NCBI GenBank assembly: GCA_019914995.1
Contig: CM034144.1
Span: 196,001-260,000, forward strand
Direction: 5' to 3'
DNA length: 64,000 nucleotides
Source: Acanthochlamys bracteata
Taxonomy: Eukaryota; Streptophyta; Magnoliopsida; Pandanales; Velloziaceae
The notes beneath the pieces are model-generated. The model ran no database searches and was not told the DNA's origin. It saw only the letters and a list, made by a program, of their open reading frames with translations. The translations under genes and the position numbers were made by a program. Shown one piece after another: positions 1 through 12,449 of the stretch. Numbering within the stretch: the stretch's first letter is position 1; each line of letters begins with the position of its first letter.

Positions 1-430
1 TGGAACTCACACCTGCATTAGTGCTGTAATCAGATGGTCAAAAATTGATGTTTATAAATAAATGGATTTAATCGGACGGTAAATAATTTCCTCGTTAGTT
101 AACGAGGCGCCAAGTAATCACCGACCACCTCCTCCTACAAAAATAAATCAAAATTTTTTTAGTATTGCCGTTCAAGGCTTGCAGTTCAATTAATAAGAAG
201 TTGCACAACCAACTTCTTATTGAACTTTCCATTTTTGTGTGGTTCTTTGCATCATATTACGCGTTCAAAAGGTTATGTAGTACTGCATGAAATAAACTTT
301 ATAGACTTGCGAATATTAGTTATAGTGGGTCTATATTGCGTAGTTCCTGAAACTATTTATATAATCTCCTATAATTATAATTAATTTTTGCATGTTTATT
401 TGTGTGTTTGTGCGTGTTCTTTATTTTTCA
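1..430. other. intergenic, no gene seen
   Basis: No convincing ORF, RNA gene or repeat boundary is visible. This is the sequence upstream of the glycosyltransferase gene and probably includes its promoter; I cannot place a TATA box or start site with confidence. Confidence 0.4.
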
Positions 431-1339
431 AATCCTACTTCGCCTCCATTTCTCTCTCTCTCTCGCGATCGCTCCCTTGATTCGATTTCATCTCCGGCGA
501 TTTCGGAAATCGATTCAGATGGAAATTTGTGAAATCGAAAGTTTTAGTTCTATCGGTTTCTAGGTACTCGATTTTCAATCTTTGTTTTCATTTCCTTCAC
601 AATCATCTGATTCGCTTCGGCAGCTTTCATTGTATTTCAGATTCGAAGCTGTGTTCTCTTTTCAAGGTATGCGTTAATTACCTTTTGCTGTTTTTTGTAA
701 TCATTTCTTATTAGCATTATGTGCATTAGAATCTATAGGTAGATTGAGATTACGTGTGTCTATCGATAGGGAATGTGGGTTCTAATCTTTGTTTTTTTTT
801 TCAGGGTTTCGCTTCGCTCTCTTTTGCTTATTCGAAGCTTGCGTTCTATTTTGATGTATGTGTTTGATTTTTCATCCATAATTCTCCTCAATATTATGTT
901 GATATATTTGGATTTTTTATATTTTTTTCTTTTCATTTTCGTGAATAGCTCTCCACTTGTCGCTAAAAATGTCGAAGGGAGGTTTACTCGTTCCTCTTTG
1001 AATTTTTAACTAGTTTTTTTAATCTTGCTTTCATTTTTAAATGTCAATTCAACTACTGAAGATGACCTTCTTATAGGGATGGAATTTTTTTTTTTAAAAC
1101 CATCCTTTCATATTTTTGACCAAAATCAGAAATCATTTTTTTTTGGCTTAAGTGCATGTAATTAGCCATTGTTTCTAACAACCTTGTCCAATTTTCCACC
1201 TGCTGCAGCTGAGATAAAGGGGACGCCCCTCGAGATACAGGTCGATGTTAAGGAAATTTGTTCAACATAGAAAACTATGAATTTGAGTTGCATAAAGGGG
1301 AAAGGAGTAGGGGTGTATTGATTTCATGAAGTATCCTAG
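431..1339 (+). promoter_or_regulatory. 5' leader of the GT14 gene, with an intron and three short uORFs
   Basis: A CT-rich stretch around 451-463 is followed by a likely leader exon ending in AAG at 666, a GT donor at 667 and a CAG acceptor ending at 1208. The second leader segment (1209-1339) contains three short upstream ORFs: 1245-1280 (11 residues), 1277-1321 (14 residues) and 1326-1343 (5 residues). The stop of the first overlaps the ATG of the second as ATGA, and the stop of the third overlaps the main ATG at 1340 in the same way. The transcription start is inferred only. Confidence 0.5.
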
Positions 1340-4300
1340 ATGAAGGTACCAAAAGCGTGGTCCCTTGGGGACATGCAAATCATGACAGCATCTCGCCATC
1401 GGCCTGCATCGAAAAGACCGGTTTGGATAATTGTTGGGGTGTCTCTGGTCTGCTTGTCGCTGATTGGAGCTTACGTTTATCCACCGAGGAGTTATTCAGA
1501 TTGCTACTCCTTGTCTTCAAGTGTTTGTAGTCCTTTTAAGGATTGGCTTCCCCCCATATCCACCAGGGTCCTCTCAGATGAGGAGGTTGCTTCTCAAGTT
1601 GTGTTCAGAGATATTCTTTCCGCACCGCCCGTTTCATCAAAGAACCCCAAGATTGCATTTATGTTTCTGACACCTGGTACATTGCCGTTTGAGAAATTGT
1701 GGGAGAAATTCTTTCAGGTATGATATATTAACATGAATCTACTGTTTGATTGTGTTTGCGGCCCAGTTAATCATATATTCACCCTGATAGCTCATCATAT
1801 TGTCTCTTGTTTACAGCCTTTTAAAATTTGGGAACTTGAAGAGTGGAAACTATTCTTAGTATAATGCTAACTGCTGGCACAATACTAGTTACTTACCACC
1901 AGTTCCTTCTATAGCTTTGTTCTGTAGAAATTATACAAGTAACTAAGCCGTGCTAAATGATACCTTCTTTAGGAAAAAAAAAATTGATTCATGCTAAATC
2001 TTAAGTTCTTTAGTTCCCTAGTTCGTAGGTAAGTTTGTTATCTACTTTATATAGTTATCAGTGATGCAGGCAGTTCAATCTAGTTTGATCTTCTGTTTGA
2101 AATTTGATAAACTTATTTGTTCTTGACGAAACATTCACAAATCCATCTTTATTCATCTATTTTAGGTTGAGCTAATAAAAATCATGTATTATTAGTCAAC
2201 ACAAATTATAGGTCACCTTCCCTGTAACTGAGTAAATGTTGAGCAACAACCGGTCGCTATTATTGACACAGGGTAACTGTGTGTGTGTGCTAACAGGGGA
2301 ATGAAGGAAGGTTCACAATATATGTGCATGCATCCAGAGAGAACCCAGTACATACGAGTCATTTATTTAACGGCAAGGACATCCGTAGTGACAAGGTAAG
2401 CGGATTGTGTTTCCTTTCGAGCATTGAATGGAATTCTGTCATCCATAATAAGCTTAAGACTGGCAGGAATATTCCAACAGCGATTTCAAATTAGATGACC
2501 TTTGGCTGTGGCGCAATGAGTATTCGACTTGATAGAAACTTTTCTGTTGTGTAAGCAGCAATTAATGATGATTATGTTAATTTATTCCTCTAGGTTTGAC
2601 TTTTAGCATTCGAGGGGCTGTTCTATAGGGTCAGCTAGATCTTGCAAATTTTTTTGTGGAATTCAAGTTGTATAAGTTGGTAGGAGTATTGGAAAACTGA
2701 TTTTACAAAATAAAATCACAGCCATATACTATTGCTATGCTCTCCATTTTCATGTGAATATCCATTTGAGATGCTTTGATCTAACATAAATTCCATCACA
2801 CTTGATGCTTTCTACTATGCATTCTCTAGCGTGTCTTAGGTCGCAATTTTCGAAAAGTTTGTGTTTCTATACATTTCTTGTTGTACTGATTTTAAATGTC
2901 CCACACAAAAGTTTGAAGTCTTTATCTCTTTGGATCCTTCTAGGAAAGGTTTCTTTTACTGTTTTGAGCCCTGCTTCCTTATGATTTCAGTATCTGGTTA
3001 TGACCTCGTGGAGAACTGGAAAAAGTTCATGCATTGTTTAGCACATTATTTCATTTCTCCTTTGCTTATATATATGAATAGAAGGGTGCTGTATTGGTTT
3101 ATCGATTCCAAATGATGTAGGTTGTTTGGGGGAAAATCTCTATGGTTGATGCCGAGAAGAGGCTTTTAATGAATGCACTCCAAGATGCTGATAATCAGCA
3201 TTTTGTCTTGCTATCTGACAGGTGATTGCATCTGATTCTCTTTGATTCTTTGACCTTGTTTCAGTATTTTAATTTGTTTGTTCTTTAATGGCAGTTGCAT
3301 ACCACTCCATACTTTTGATTATGTATATAATTATCTGATGGGCACAAATATGAGCTTCATTGATTGGTAACTTTTCTTCGACTTTTGACTCCTCGGTTCT
3401 TATATGATTTGTTGGGGTTATGGCCATAATCCCAACTAAAGCATTCTTGAATTAAAATTCCAACTGAAATCGCTAATATGTTGAAGATTAAAAACTCATA
3501 GTGCTAGATACTGGGTTTTCCCCTTTCCATATTTTTATTCCAGTTGCTTTTCTTTCTTCCCAGCTTTGAGGATCCTGGGCCACATGGATCAGGAAGGTAT
3601 TCAGAACATATGTCACCGGAGATTGGAAAGAAAGACTTCAGGAAAGGAGCACAGGTACGAGCACATGTTTTGGCATCAATTATGTATGTAATTCTGATAA
3701 AGTAGTCCTGCACATCCTTCTCTCTTCATTTGCCTTTTGTCATTTTGATTACAAGGAACCTTAAACTACAAGATACTATTAAACTTGACCACAGTAAGAT
3801 GACAAAATCTACCAAAATAATGACTTCTTTTCAAACTGATAGCATGCATGCAAGCCGAGTATTTATTAGTAAGGAAGATGGTGAGAATGCTTGTTGTTTA
3901 AAGGTTATTCAAGACATCAAAATAATTTGGTTGATATTTGAGTATGTATTCTAGATTGTACTTCTCAATTTACCCAAGTAGTGCCAAATTCATCAAATGC
4001 TACTAATGCATATTTTACAATTCTAATATCATCTATAGACTGGCACAAACCAATAGCAATTGCTTCTTCATTCTCTGGTCTCCATCTTCATGCATGTTGT
4101 GCTAGTTCAATACTAGTTTATTAGTTAAAATGTCTTCTCACACTGGTAAAACCTCATAGTTTTCTCACTTTCAACTGTCATTTTTGAATTACATCAAATG
4201 GTGTCCTATTTGTAGCTGCTTGACATGAGCCGTCTATCTTATTTTTCTTATAACAGTTTCCACCTATTAAGGTTTGCATTAATTGCTGATGCACATTAAC

Positions 4301-5606
4301 ATAGCTCACTCATTCATTTTCTTTTTTGTATCAGTTGTATGAATTATTACAATGGCACTGTAATTTTCCTTATGCAGTGGTTTTCAGTGAAAAGGCAGCA
4401 CGCAGTGTTAATTTTGGCTGACAATCTTTATTACACAAAGTTCCGGCTTTATTGCAAGGTAAATTTATCCATAATATTCATGATTTCTACTGGAATTACT
4501 GTGCTCACTTTTATTTTAGTTTCTCCTTGTGGAAAACGAAATTCCAAATTTTATTTATACCTTCTTTTTCACCTCTGAAAATCTCAGAATCTGTTGAGTT
4601 TGGATGTGTAATGCCGCTAACTTTACTAAAATTTTACTTTTTCTCCATGGACACAGCCTGGTATGGATGGCCGCAATTGCTATGCCGATGAACATTATCT
4701 GCCGACACTTTTCAATGTCAGAAGATGAGACCATATGTAGCTTACATTTGAGTTAAAATTTTGCTCTCTAGTGCTTATTTTTCATTGCAGCTATAATTGT
4801 TATTTTCTCTGTTTATCTAGATGGTTGATCCCGGTGGAATTACAAATTGGTCTTTAACCCACGTTGATTGGTCCGAAGGAAAGTGGCATCCTAAATCATA
4901 CAATAGCGAGGATGTTACCTTTGGGCTTTTTAAGAACATAACGGTTTGTATCTTTTTTCTAGTCGAATTGCCATATTCAAATTTTCTTTTCAAGGATCAG
5001 ATAGGAGTTCAAATGTTGTCTTCTGCAGTCTATTGATGAGAGCTACCATGTTACAAGTGATGAAAAGGTAAGGTTGGGGTATAGATGAAATTACTTTCTC
5101 GATGTTCTGCGTTTTAATCTCCCTTGTGCAACTCTACTTCAGTTTGCATTGTAGATGATGTGCTTCACCTTAGTTCATTAGGGCCTGTATATTCTAAATT
5201 GGGCTCTGTTTTTGACTATCATGGTGCTTGTAAAGTTTAAGCTTGTAAAAATAAGAATACACATAAAAAGAAAGATGTACGGATGGCCACGTAATGCTGA
5301 AGGTGATTCATGATTTTCTGCAAACGAAACCTGTGATACTTTATTATCCAGTAATTTAGAGGTTTCCCTCTCATAAAGATTCCATCCTGCATGGTTGTAC
5401 GATCAGCATAAATGCTAGCACTTCTTTGCTTAATTAGAAGGGAATTAGAGTAATGCTTCAACTTATTCTTGCAGAGGGTGGTAATGCAAAAGCCTTGTTT
5501 GTGGAACGGAACGAAGAAGCCATGTTATTTGTTTGCCAGGAAATTTAATCCTGAAACACTTGACAACTTGCTGCACTTATTTCACAACTACACCTCTATG
5601 AAATAG
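1340..5606 (+). CDS. GT14 family core-2/I-branching beta-1,6-N-acetylglucosaminyltransferase-like protein
   Basis: Ten coding exons join in phase: 1340-1717, 2297-2395, 3121-3221, 3295-3366, 3564-3654, 4378-4458, 4657-4716, 4821-4943, 5029-5067 and 5475-5606, giving 391 residues. The N-terminus is a short cytosolic tail followed by one hydrophobic segment at about residues 29-46 (IIVGVSLVCLSLIGAYVY), the type II membrane topology of Golgi glycosyltransferases. The rest matches the plant Branch/DUF266 (GT14) family, with recognisable stretches such as PKIAFMFLTPGTLPFEKLWE, FTIYVHASRE, FVLLSDSCIPLH and the C-terminal CYLFARKF. Members are expected to transfer sugars onto Golgi glycans or wall glycoproteins; the acceptor cannot be told from sequence. 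Exons 7 (60 nt) and 9 (39 nt) are very short. A second in-frame ATG at residue 12 is an alternative start. Family assignment is confident, substrate is not. Confidence 0.9.
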
Positions 5607-7457
5607 TCCACACAATTTTCATTCTTTGGAGGAGCATTCTCCTTGAGCTCTGCCCCAGCACTAGGTCTCTGTATTTATACAAGTTCTGTAGAGTTTGCGG
5701 CTAAATGTGGATCACTAATCGCTGGCAGTGTTTTCCAGAGGGAGATTATGGAGCGGTTCTGAAAGCTCTGATATCTCCGTATCAAGATGGACCGATTAAG
5801 TTGGCAGCAACTAAGTGCTGCTATGCACTTGGTCCTCTTGAGCTAATTTTTCTTAAATATGATACCTCTTCCGGTTTATATTCTTCTCATGGAGAAGGCA
5901 AATTTTGTTGCTTGCCATTGTAAGCAACCAATATTTTGTAGATTCATAAGGTAACTAAATGTGAGCGTATTTTTGTTGTACGTGGACATTTCAAATTAGT
6001 TGTGGCTGATGTTTTGTAGATTCATTGCCACTAAGTAATTGATTTCAATTATTTGTAAATAACAAGTTTGCAGCTATTAGGTGTAGAGAGGTCTTCCGAA
6101 GCATCCATCCCTCTGAAGCAATTGTCGAGACATGGAGTGGTTTTGTTTGACATGTTTTGTATTCCTATCATTATCAACGGTATTACGACTTGCTCCAGGT
6201 GTTATTTTTCTGACAATTATTATTACAAGTGTTTTCTAGTAGAATGTGGTACAACTGTTTCTAATAGAATTTGTCATTAGAGAATATTGAACTGTTTCTA
6301 GTGGAATTTGTCATACAGGTATGTTGTTAATCGAATTGAATTGTTTCTGGTAGAGATTTTAGAATGGTCTATGAATAAGTTACTTATTGTGAATGAAATT
6401 GACAGCCTCTGTGATTTATGTTTATAATTTTTCTTTGTAATTGATTTTGCTGAAGCAATACGTTAGAAAGGTTCTCTATTATTTGTTTATACACGAACGA
6501 AAGAAACGGTCGTGAGCATTACTCTCAAGTTAAACTTTTCTTAGAAGTTTTTTGGAAAAATTCCAACAGAAGAAAATTTAAAAAAACAAAAAACCAAGTA
6601 AAACTTGAAAGTTGTGTACACGATAGTGATACACACAAGACTTATCTTCGTGAAAAAGACGTGAAGTAATTTCTTATAATCAACGCTCTTTCATAATTTC
6701 AAAACTAACCCTACATTTTTGGGTACTATATTTAATACATATTTATTAATGTCAAAATAAATTTTTAGAAAATAAATTGACAAAAAGTAAGTTTTGATAA
6801 TATATTTTAAAATTAAATATGAAAAATTTTTCATATTAATTTTTTAGCAGAGAAAGTTATTTCTAGATGATGTAAGCAAAGGCTTTTTATTTTTCCAGTT
6901 TTTGGCTTATAAAATAAGAGTTATCTATTCAAGTCAGTGACAGCGGAAAAAAAAAAATTTAACAACATTAACAGCGCTTTCCAATTTTACAAATTATATT
7001 TATCAAAATTTACTTAAAATTTATTTTTTAAAATTGTTTTAAAAAAGACAACTTATTTCTTAATATATCTTTTTAGAAGTTCATTTTAATAACCCTAAAA
7101 TAAAACCCTCTATTTTGCATAATAACTTTTAACTCGGTTGACTCAAATTTTAAGTAAAATTTTCTTCCGAATTATTAACTAAAAGTTTACTATTTTAACA
7201 CAAAAAAAGCAAGCAGTAAAAAAGTACTGAATTAACAAAAACAGAGAGAGAGCTTGGATCTATCCGATCATCTCTTCCCTCTATCTCACCCTACATAACA
7301 AGTCAACGTTCTTCTTCTTCTTCTCTTTAAAGAATCAAACGAACATCTTATTAATAATAAGATATTCTTCCTTCTCTCTCTCCGTTCCATATTTTCTCGA
7401 CAAATTCTTTCGCCTCTTTTCTTTTCTCTTTGAAGATTTGAAGCAATTATAATTGGC
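5607..7457. other. 3' UTR of the GT14 gene, AT-rich spacer and leader of the PADRE gene
   Basis: The first several hundred bases look like 3' UTR; a 72-codon ORF at 5705-5923 has no recognisable similarity and is probably chance. About 6690-7200 is very AT-rich and resembles the dispersed AT-rich repeats seen in other gaps. About 7240-7457 is CT-rich and is the likely promoter-proximal and 5' UTR region of the next gene. Confidence 0.45.
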
Positions 7458-8042
7458 ATGGGTTGTGTATACTCATCGTCGTTGCTGAATCCGAACGACA
7501 AGAAGATTTCGTCTTCATCAGCTACACCAACTTTCACCGGTATTCGCGTTATGCACGTAAACGGAAACATGGTAGAGTTCCAACCACCGATAACAGCCGG
7601 TAACATAACCGGCGATCCACCAAAATACGTGCTTTTCACGCCGGCCAAACTCGTCTGTCCCGGTACTCAACCGCTTAAACCGGGAGACCAACTCGAACCG
7701 GGCCGAGTTTATTTCTTGCTACCCTTAACTATCTTCAACTACGAAATCGATTACACTGCGTTAGCGACTCGGCTCAGCGCTTTGGCTCGGTCTGCTCGGG
7801 TTATTGAAGCGGCTGCTTGTGAGTCGAACCAGTCAACTGAACCTTATCGTACTGAGTTACACCGAAGTACCACACCGAATTGTGCTGGGTCGGACCGGGT
7901 TGGACAGTGTGGTGTCGGCGTTTCGGCGCAGCGGTGGCGGCCGGAATTGGATACTATTGCGGAACGGTCGTTGAAGGACTCGAGTTATAACGGCAGCAGC
8001 AGCAGCAGTTACAGTTACAATTACAGTCTGCGGGAGGTTTGA
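7458..8042 (+). CDS. PADRE (DUF4228) domain protein, putatively N-myristoylated
   Basis: This is a single-exon ORF of 194 residues. The N-terminus MGCVYSSS carries Gly2 and Cys3, the usual N-myristoylation and palmitoylation signal of this family, so membrane association is likely. The body matches the plant PADRE domain: a strand pair around GIRVMHVNGNMVEFQPP, then LVCPGTQPLKPGDQLEPGRV and YFLLPL, typical of the family's core near residues 28-95. The C-terminal third is Ser/Gly/Tyr-rich and low in complexity. PADRE proteins are transcriptionally responsive to pathogens and stress, but a biochemical activity is not established. Length is normal for the family. The start is the first ATG after a CT-rich leader and gives the myristoylation motif, which supports it. 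Confidence 0.9.
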   Translation: MGCVYSSSLLNPNDKKISSSSATPTFTGIRVMHVNGNMVEFQPPITAGNITGDPPKYVLFTPAKLVCPGTQPLKPGDQLEPGRVYFLLPLTIFNYEIDYTALATRLSALARSARVIEAAACESNQSTEPYRTELHRSTTPNCAGSDRVGQCGVGVSAQRWRPELDTIAERSLKDSSYNGSSSSSYSYNYSLREV

Positions 8043-8683
8043 TTTGGATCCGTTGCTGTACGTGTTTATTGTTCAAGTTTTTCAGAAGCACTTATTTTAT
8101 CTTTTTTTTTGGATGCTCATCTTAGTTCATTTATTTTCATTTGTTAAGCTTCTGTAAATATATATAAGACTTGTATTATACACAGTGTGTGTATTGGGTA
8201 ATGTTTTCAGAATACAACAGCATTGCAAAATTGTTAATAAATTAGTGTTAGTTGCTTGAAGAATTTTCAATATTCCACATCTATAATAACCTGTTTGTTA
8301 AATGGAAGCCCAATCCAACGGATAAAAGTCCAGTCTAAACATTGGCCCACTAAAGAGTTTGGATTATCTTGATATTCTCACTCCTTCATTCTCATTCTTA
8401 TGTTATTATGTTCACCGTTTGACTTGAAGATGGAGTATCAAAAATTATCAACGGTGGGTGACGACAACATCGATTTATCTCCTTTATATTAAAATTTGTC
8501 CAGACTTGTATTCCTTCACTATTAAAAGGCCTCTTCTGACTCTGATACGTTTCCTACTCTCGCTGAAAGCAAGACATCAGAAAAAACACACAGATTTTTC
8601 GTTGAGTTTCGTTGAAGAGATTGAGATAGAGAGATCAATAATCAGACCAAAACAAGATCTCAAGTGTGTTTTTTCCCCTTAGA
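8043..8683. other. 3' UTR of PADRE gene, spacer and 5' leader of ORP gene
   Basis: The stretch includes a probable 3' UTR to about 8260 and a leader with no clear TATA box. A 74-codon ORF at 8458-8682 runs into the ORP start but resembles no protein family and is treated as chance. Confidence 0.4.
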
Positions 8684-11224
8684 ATGGAGAAATCAATCCA
8701 AGAAATCTCGGTATGTAAAATTCTTTGTTTATTTTTTTTTCTGTTTGTTCTTGTTTCCTTTATCGAATGATTTTGATTAACATGGTATTGTATCAGAAAA
8801 CTTAATTAAATTTCACCAGCAAACAACCTGATCTTGTTTATCGCCATCAATCGCAGAGTTTTTTTTTCTTTCGCCATTTCATGAATCATTAACTTCTTTC
8901 TCTTTTTTCTCCAACCTAGCTATTATCTTTATCAAATTCCTAGCTACTTCGTTAGTCAACATTTTATAGTTCATTAATTTACTCTCAAGAATAAAAAAAT
9001 TTTCTTCGTCTTATTATTCTTCAACAATTCAAAGTGGCTCGTTAAATTCTCCGGCTTGCTGTAATCCAGCTAATTCTACTTTTTATTTTTTCTTTCAAAT
9101 ATTGTGTTGCTTTTTTTCTTGTTTTTGGTGAGCCAATCTTGTTGTCTACATTCTACTTTCTCCGGCATTCCTGCTTGAGTTTTGCGTTTGGGTGAAAACA
9201 GAGAACTAAGAAAACTAGTTGTTAGGCAAGCGTATGCTATCGTTGATTGTTTATACAAATAATAATTTCATAGTGATGTCTGGAAACGTGAGAGATTGTT
9301 GCCAATTGATGCATTCCGCTATGTTTTGAAATATTTTGCTTAGACACAACATTACACTCTATGCATGATATTATAATTGCTAAATTATATTACAGTGTCA
9401 TTGCAATGGTTGACAACATGGTCGCCGTACTCAGCCATAGTACTAACAAGATTGATTGATATGATTGATTCTGTGCAGTCTGCAGATATTGAGAAGCACA
9501 AGATGGATACGGATGTGTTGCAAGAGGCAGCAGTACTAACTCCGCCTCTAGCATTGCAAGGCGGCCTTGGAGCGGAGCACAGGCGCCTAACTTAATGCAG
9601 CAAGTGTTCAGCCTCTTCGGCAACGTCAGGCCTGGTGCAGACCTCACTCATTTTCAGGTACCTCAAACTTCTTCTTCGTCCAAAGTACGGCCCTCTTGAC
9701 TAGTAGTTAAATTCGATTTAAAGTTATTAGGTGCACTTGCAAACTGCATCTTTCATCTTCATAATATATAGCATATGCCATATGCATCATTGCATTAGAC
9801 CAAAGATTTAACTGGCAGAACACCAGACGTAATATCGTTTGTAGTTTTGTAATTTTCTTTTTAACTTGCAGCTTCCACCACTCTTCAACATGCCGAAGTC
9901 CCAGCTCCAGTGCTACGCAGAGGACGTCTGCTGCATTGAAGTGGACATGTTAAGTAAGTGTGCAAGAGCAAAGAGTAGCCTGGAGAGGTTTTTTTCTGTT
10001 GTCGGGTGGAGTATATCAACTAGAAGGCCTGCAATCTTCGGCATGGCTCCGTACAATCCTATTCTTGGAGAGACCCATCACGTCTCTAGAGGAAACCTCA
10101 ATTTGTTACTTGAGCAGGTATATAGATGTTAAATACTCTTTCATTTGTTTACAAATTGTTTCAGAGTTGTGAACATTTTTCTCTAACGCACAGGTTTCAC
10201 ACCATCCACCTGTTGTTGCACTGCACGCAACTGACGACCAGGAAAACATTGAACTAATATGGTGCCATTATCCGGTAGCAAAGTTTTATGGTAACTCTGA
10301 TCCGATTTGCAGGTTATTTCAGTGGTTGAGTAACACTTGAATCTTAGTAGTTCATAAGACTAACTGTACAGGCGAAAATATAGGCAGAAGCGTTGAAGTT
10401 GTTTGCCATGGAAAGCGGCAAGTGAAGCTTCTAAGATTCGGCGAGAACTATGAAATGAACGCGCCAAATCTGTTGATAAGACTGCTTCCAGTACTGAGTT
10501 TCGATTGGTCTGGTAAGGTCAGGATCCAATGCAAAGAGTCAGGTCTTGAAGCACTTCTTCACTTCTACAAGAGCAGTTCCGTATTTGGTTTGGGAGGAAA
10601 TCCAAGGTGCGTCAAAGGGCACATCTTTCTCGCGAACTCTCAGACGACTCTTTTTGAGATTGAGGGCCACTGGGACAGGTAACACTAAGAGGGTAACTCT
10701 TACCGTAACATATATCAAAATTTTTACCAAAACAAGTTCGTATATCATCAATCTTTCTTCTGGTTTGCTTCAAGCAGCATTGTGGAGTTGAAGGATGTCC
10801 AGAACGGTGAGACGAGAGTCTTGTATGATGCTAGAGAAGCTATTTTGAATCTGAGGACTCCAATTGTGAAGGACCCAAAGGTACGTAACAATCTTTCTTC
10901 TATACTCAGTCCAGTAATAGTACGAAAAAGAAAAAAAACATTCATCTAAACACATATCCGAATTTTCAGGCTTTGCTTCCTACAGAATCAGCACTTGTCT
11001 GGAGCAAGGTGAGCCGGGAAATACTGAACAAGGACTGGGAGAAAGCGAGGGAGGCAAAGACGGCTGTAGAGGAGAGGCAACGGCAGCTGCAACGAGAAAG
11101 AAAGGCAAAAGGAGAGACTTGGGTCTCGAAACATTTCAAAGTTTCGCATACCAAAGAAGGCGGATGGGAGTGCTCTCCGATTCACAAGTCAGTTCTGCCA
11201 GCTCCGATCATCGTTCCTCTATGA
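8684..11224 (+). CDS. oxysterol-binding protein-related protein, ORP4 class, with a 1-base frameshift in coding exon 2
   Basis: Coding segments are 8684-8710, 9479-9657, 9872-10117, 10194-10290, 10372-10678, 10778-10880 and 10970-11224. They match the short plant ORPs that lack a PH domain: LPPLFNMPKSQLQCY, then GMAPYNPILGETHH, the family signature EQVSHHPP across the exon 3/4 junction, and a C-terminal basic helix followed by VSKHFKVS. ORPs bind sterols and PI4P at membrane contact sites. The exons sum to 1214 nt, one short of a multiple of three. In exon 2 the family-like N-terminus runs in one frame to EHR at 9575-9583 and then hits TAA, while the rest (APNLMQQVFSLF onward) continues in another frame from 9583. 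One G seems to be missing from a G run near 9582. All later exons are intact. Translation from the ATG at 9595 would give a shorter protein that keeps the ligand-binding core. A real mutation or an assembly error are both possible. Confidence 0.85.
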
Positions 11225-12300
11225 GACGGAAAAGATTTTTGTTGCCCTGTACATTTCTTGCGTTCGTATAATGAACGATAAGCTACCAAAGAAAGTGGCA
11301 AGGCCCTAAATGGTTACGTGCTTGCCCAGTGCATATGTACAAGTAATAAGAAGGTAAAGGCATGTTTCAATTATCATCCCTACTTTTTTTTTTCTCAGAT
11401 TTTAAGTTCGATAGTTCACGCGTTTCAATTATCACTTTAATTTATTTTTATTTTTATATTAAAATTTATTTTTATCAAAATTTATTTTAAATTTTACTTC
11501 TGAATTTTAATTTTTTATCTTTACAAAATTTATTTTTTTAGACGCTTACTCTCATGAAATTAAAACACCTCTGAAAGTCGCAGTTTATAGTGTATAATTT
11601 AATACATAGAATTTTATTTTTTTATATTTTAAATTTAGAATATTTTAAGTATTTTAATTATTATTTTAAATTTTATTTCTATTTTACACTGACTTTTACT
11701 TCACTAAAATTATTTTAAATTTTACTTAACTCTAATTTTATGCAATTAAAAAACACGCTGTTAAAGGATTGCAATTGTAGCATCACATTTTTTTATCAAA
11801 CCAATATGTTAGGGCAGAAAGTGAAAAGATAGACGGTCAAAGCAAAATAATCACAAATCAGCCCAGGCCCATTGTATGTTTAGATGGGTTGAACCACATG
11901 AACCGAAGTCCCTCACAGACACGGCGAGCAAGGGCATAGTTTCAAAATATTCGTAATTAAAATTTATAAAAATAAAAAATAAGAATTAAAATTTTTTTTA
12001 AAATAAAATAAAAGTATAGTTTGTTATTTATATTTTAATAGATTTTGAAAGTGTATTAAAATTAAAAAATATAATTATATTGAAAAATATATAAATAAAA
12101 AAATTAAAATTAAAATTTCGTATGTTAAAATAAAATTTTAAATTTTTTATATAATTAAAATATATAAATTATTTAAAATTTAAAATTTGATTAAAAAAAA
12201 TAGAGTTGTGGTTAATCGAAAGACCCAAGTCAACGATGTGTACATGAGATTCCTTTAGATATTTTTTTTATTTCAGAGTCGTTCGTCTTGTTCGCTGCCA
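11225..12300. other. 3' UTR and AT-rich intergenic spacer
   Basis: After roughly 150 bases of 3' UTR the sequence becomes very AT-rich, at 11380-11780 and 11940-12200, with the same long A and T blocks as the dispersed repeat family. No coding potential is seen. Confidence 0.45.
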
Positions 12301-12449
12301 CCACTCTCTCTCTCTCTCTCTCACTCTCAAGTCTTTCTTCAGTTAATTCACATTCCCAATCGAAATTTCAATTCAATTTGATTGAATCAATCGAAATTTC
12401 AATTCAATTTGATTGAATCAAGAGAAGATAGAGAGAGAGAAGAGAACCG
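12301..12449 (+). promoter_or_regulatory. 5' leader of DWF5, CT-rich with a 31-bp tandem duplication
   Basis: A CT microsatellite at about 12304-12324 is followed by two copies of a 31-bp unit beginning cgaaatttcaattcaatttg, at 12361-12391 and 12392-12420. Each unit contains attcaat-ttg-attgaat, a small inverted repeat. The ATG of DWF5 follows 29 bases after the second copy. Confidence 0.65.

Noticed and set aside
5705..5923. 72-codon ORF in the GT14 3' region
   Set aside because: No recognisable similarity; lies downstream of a complete stop-terminated gene.
7286..7648. 120-codon - strand ORF over the PADRE gene
   Set aside because: Antisense of a clear coding ORF and its CT-rich leader; Arg/Lys-rich by composition.
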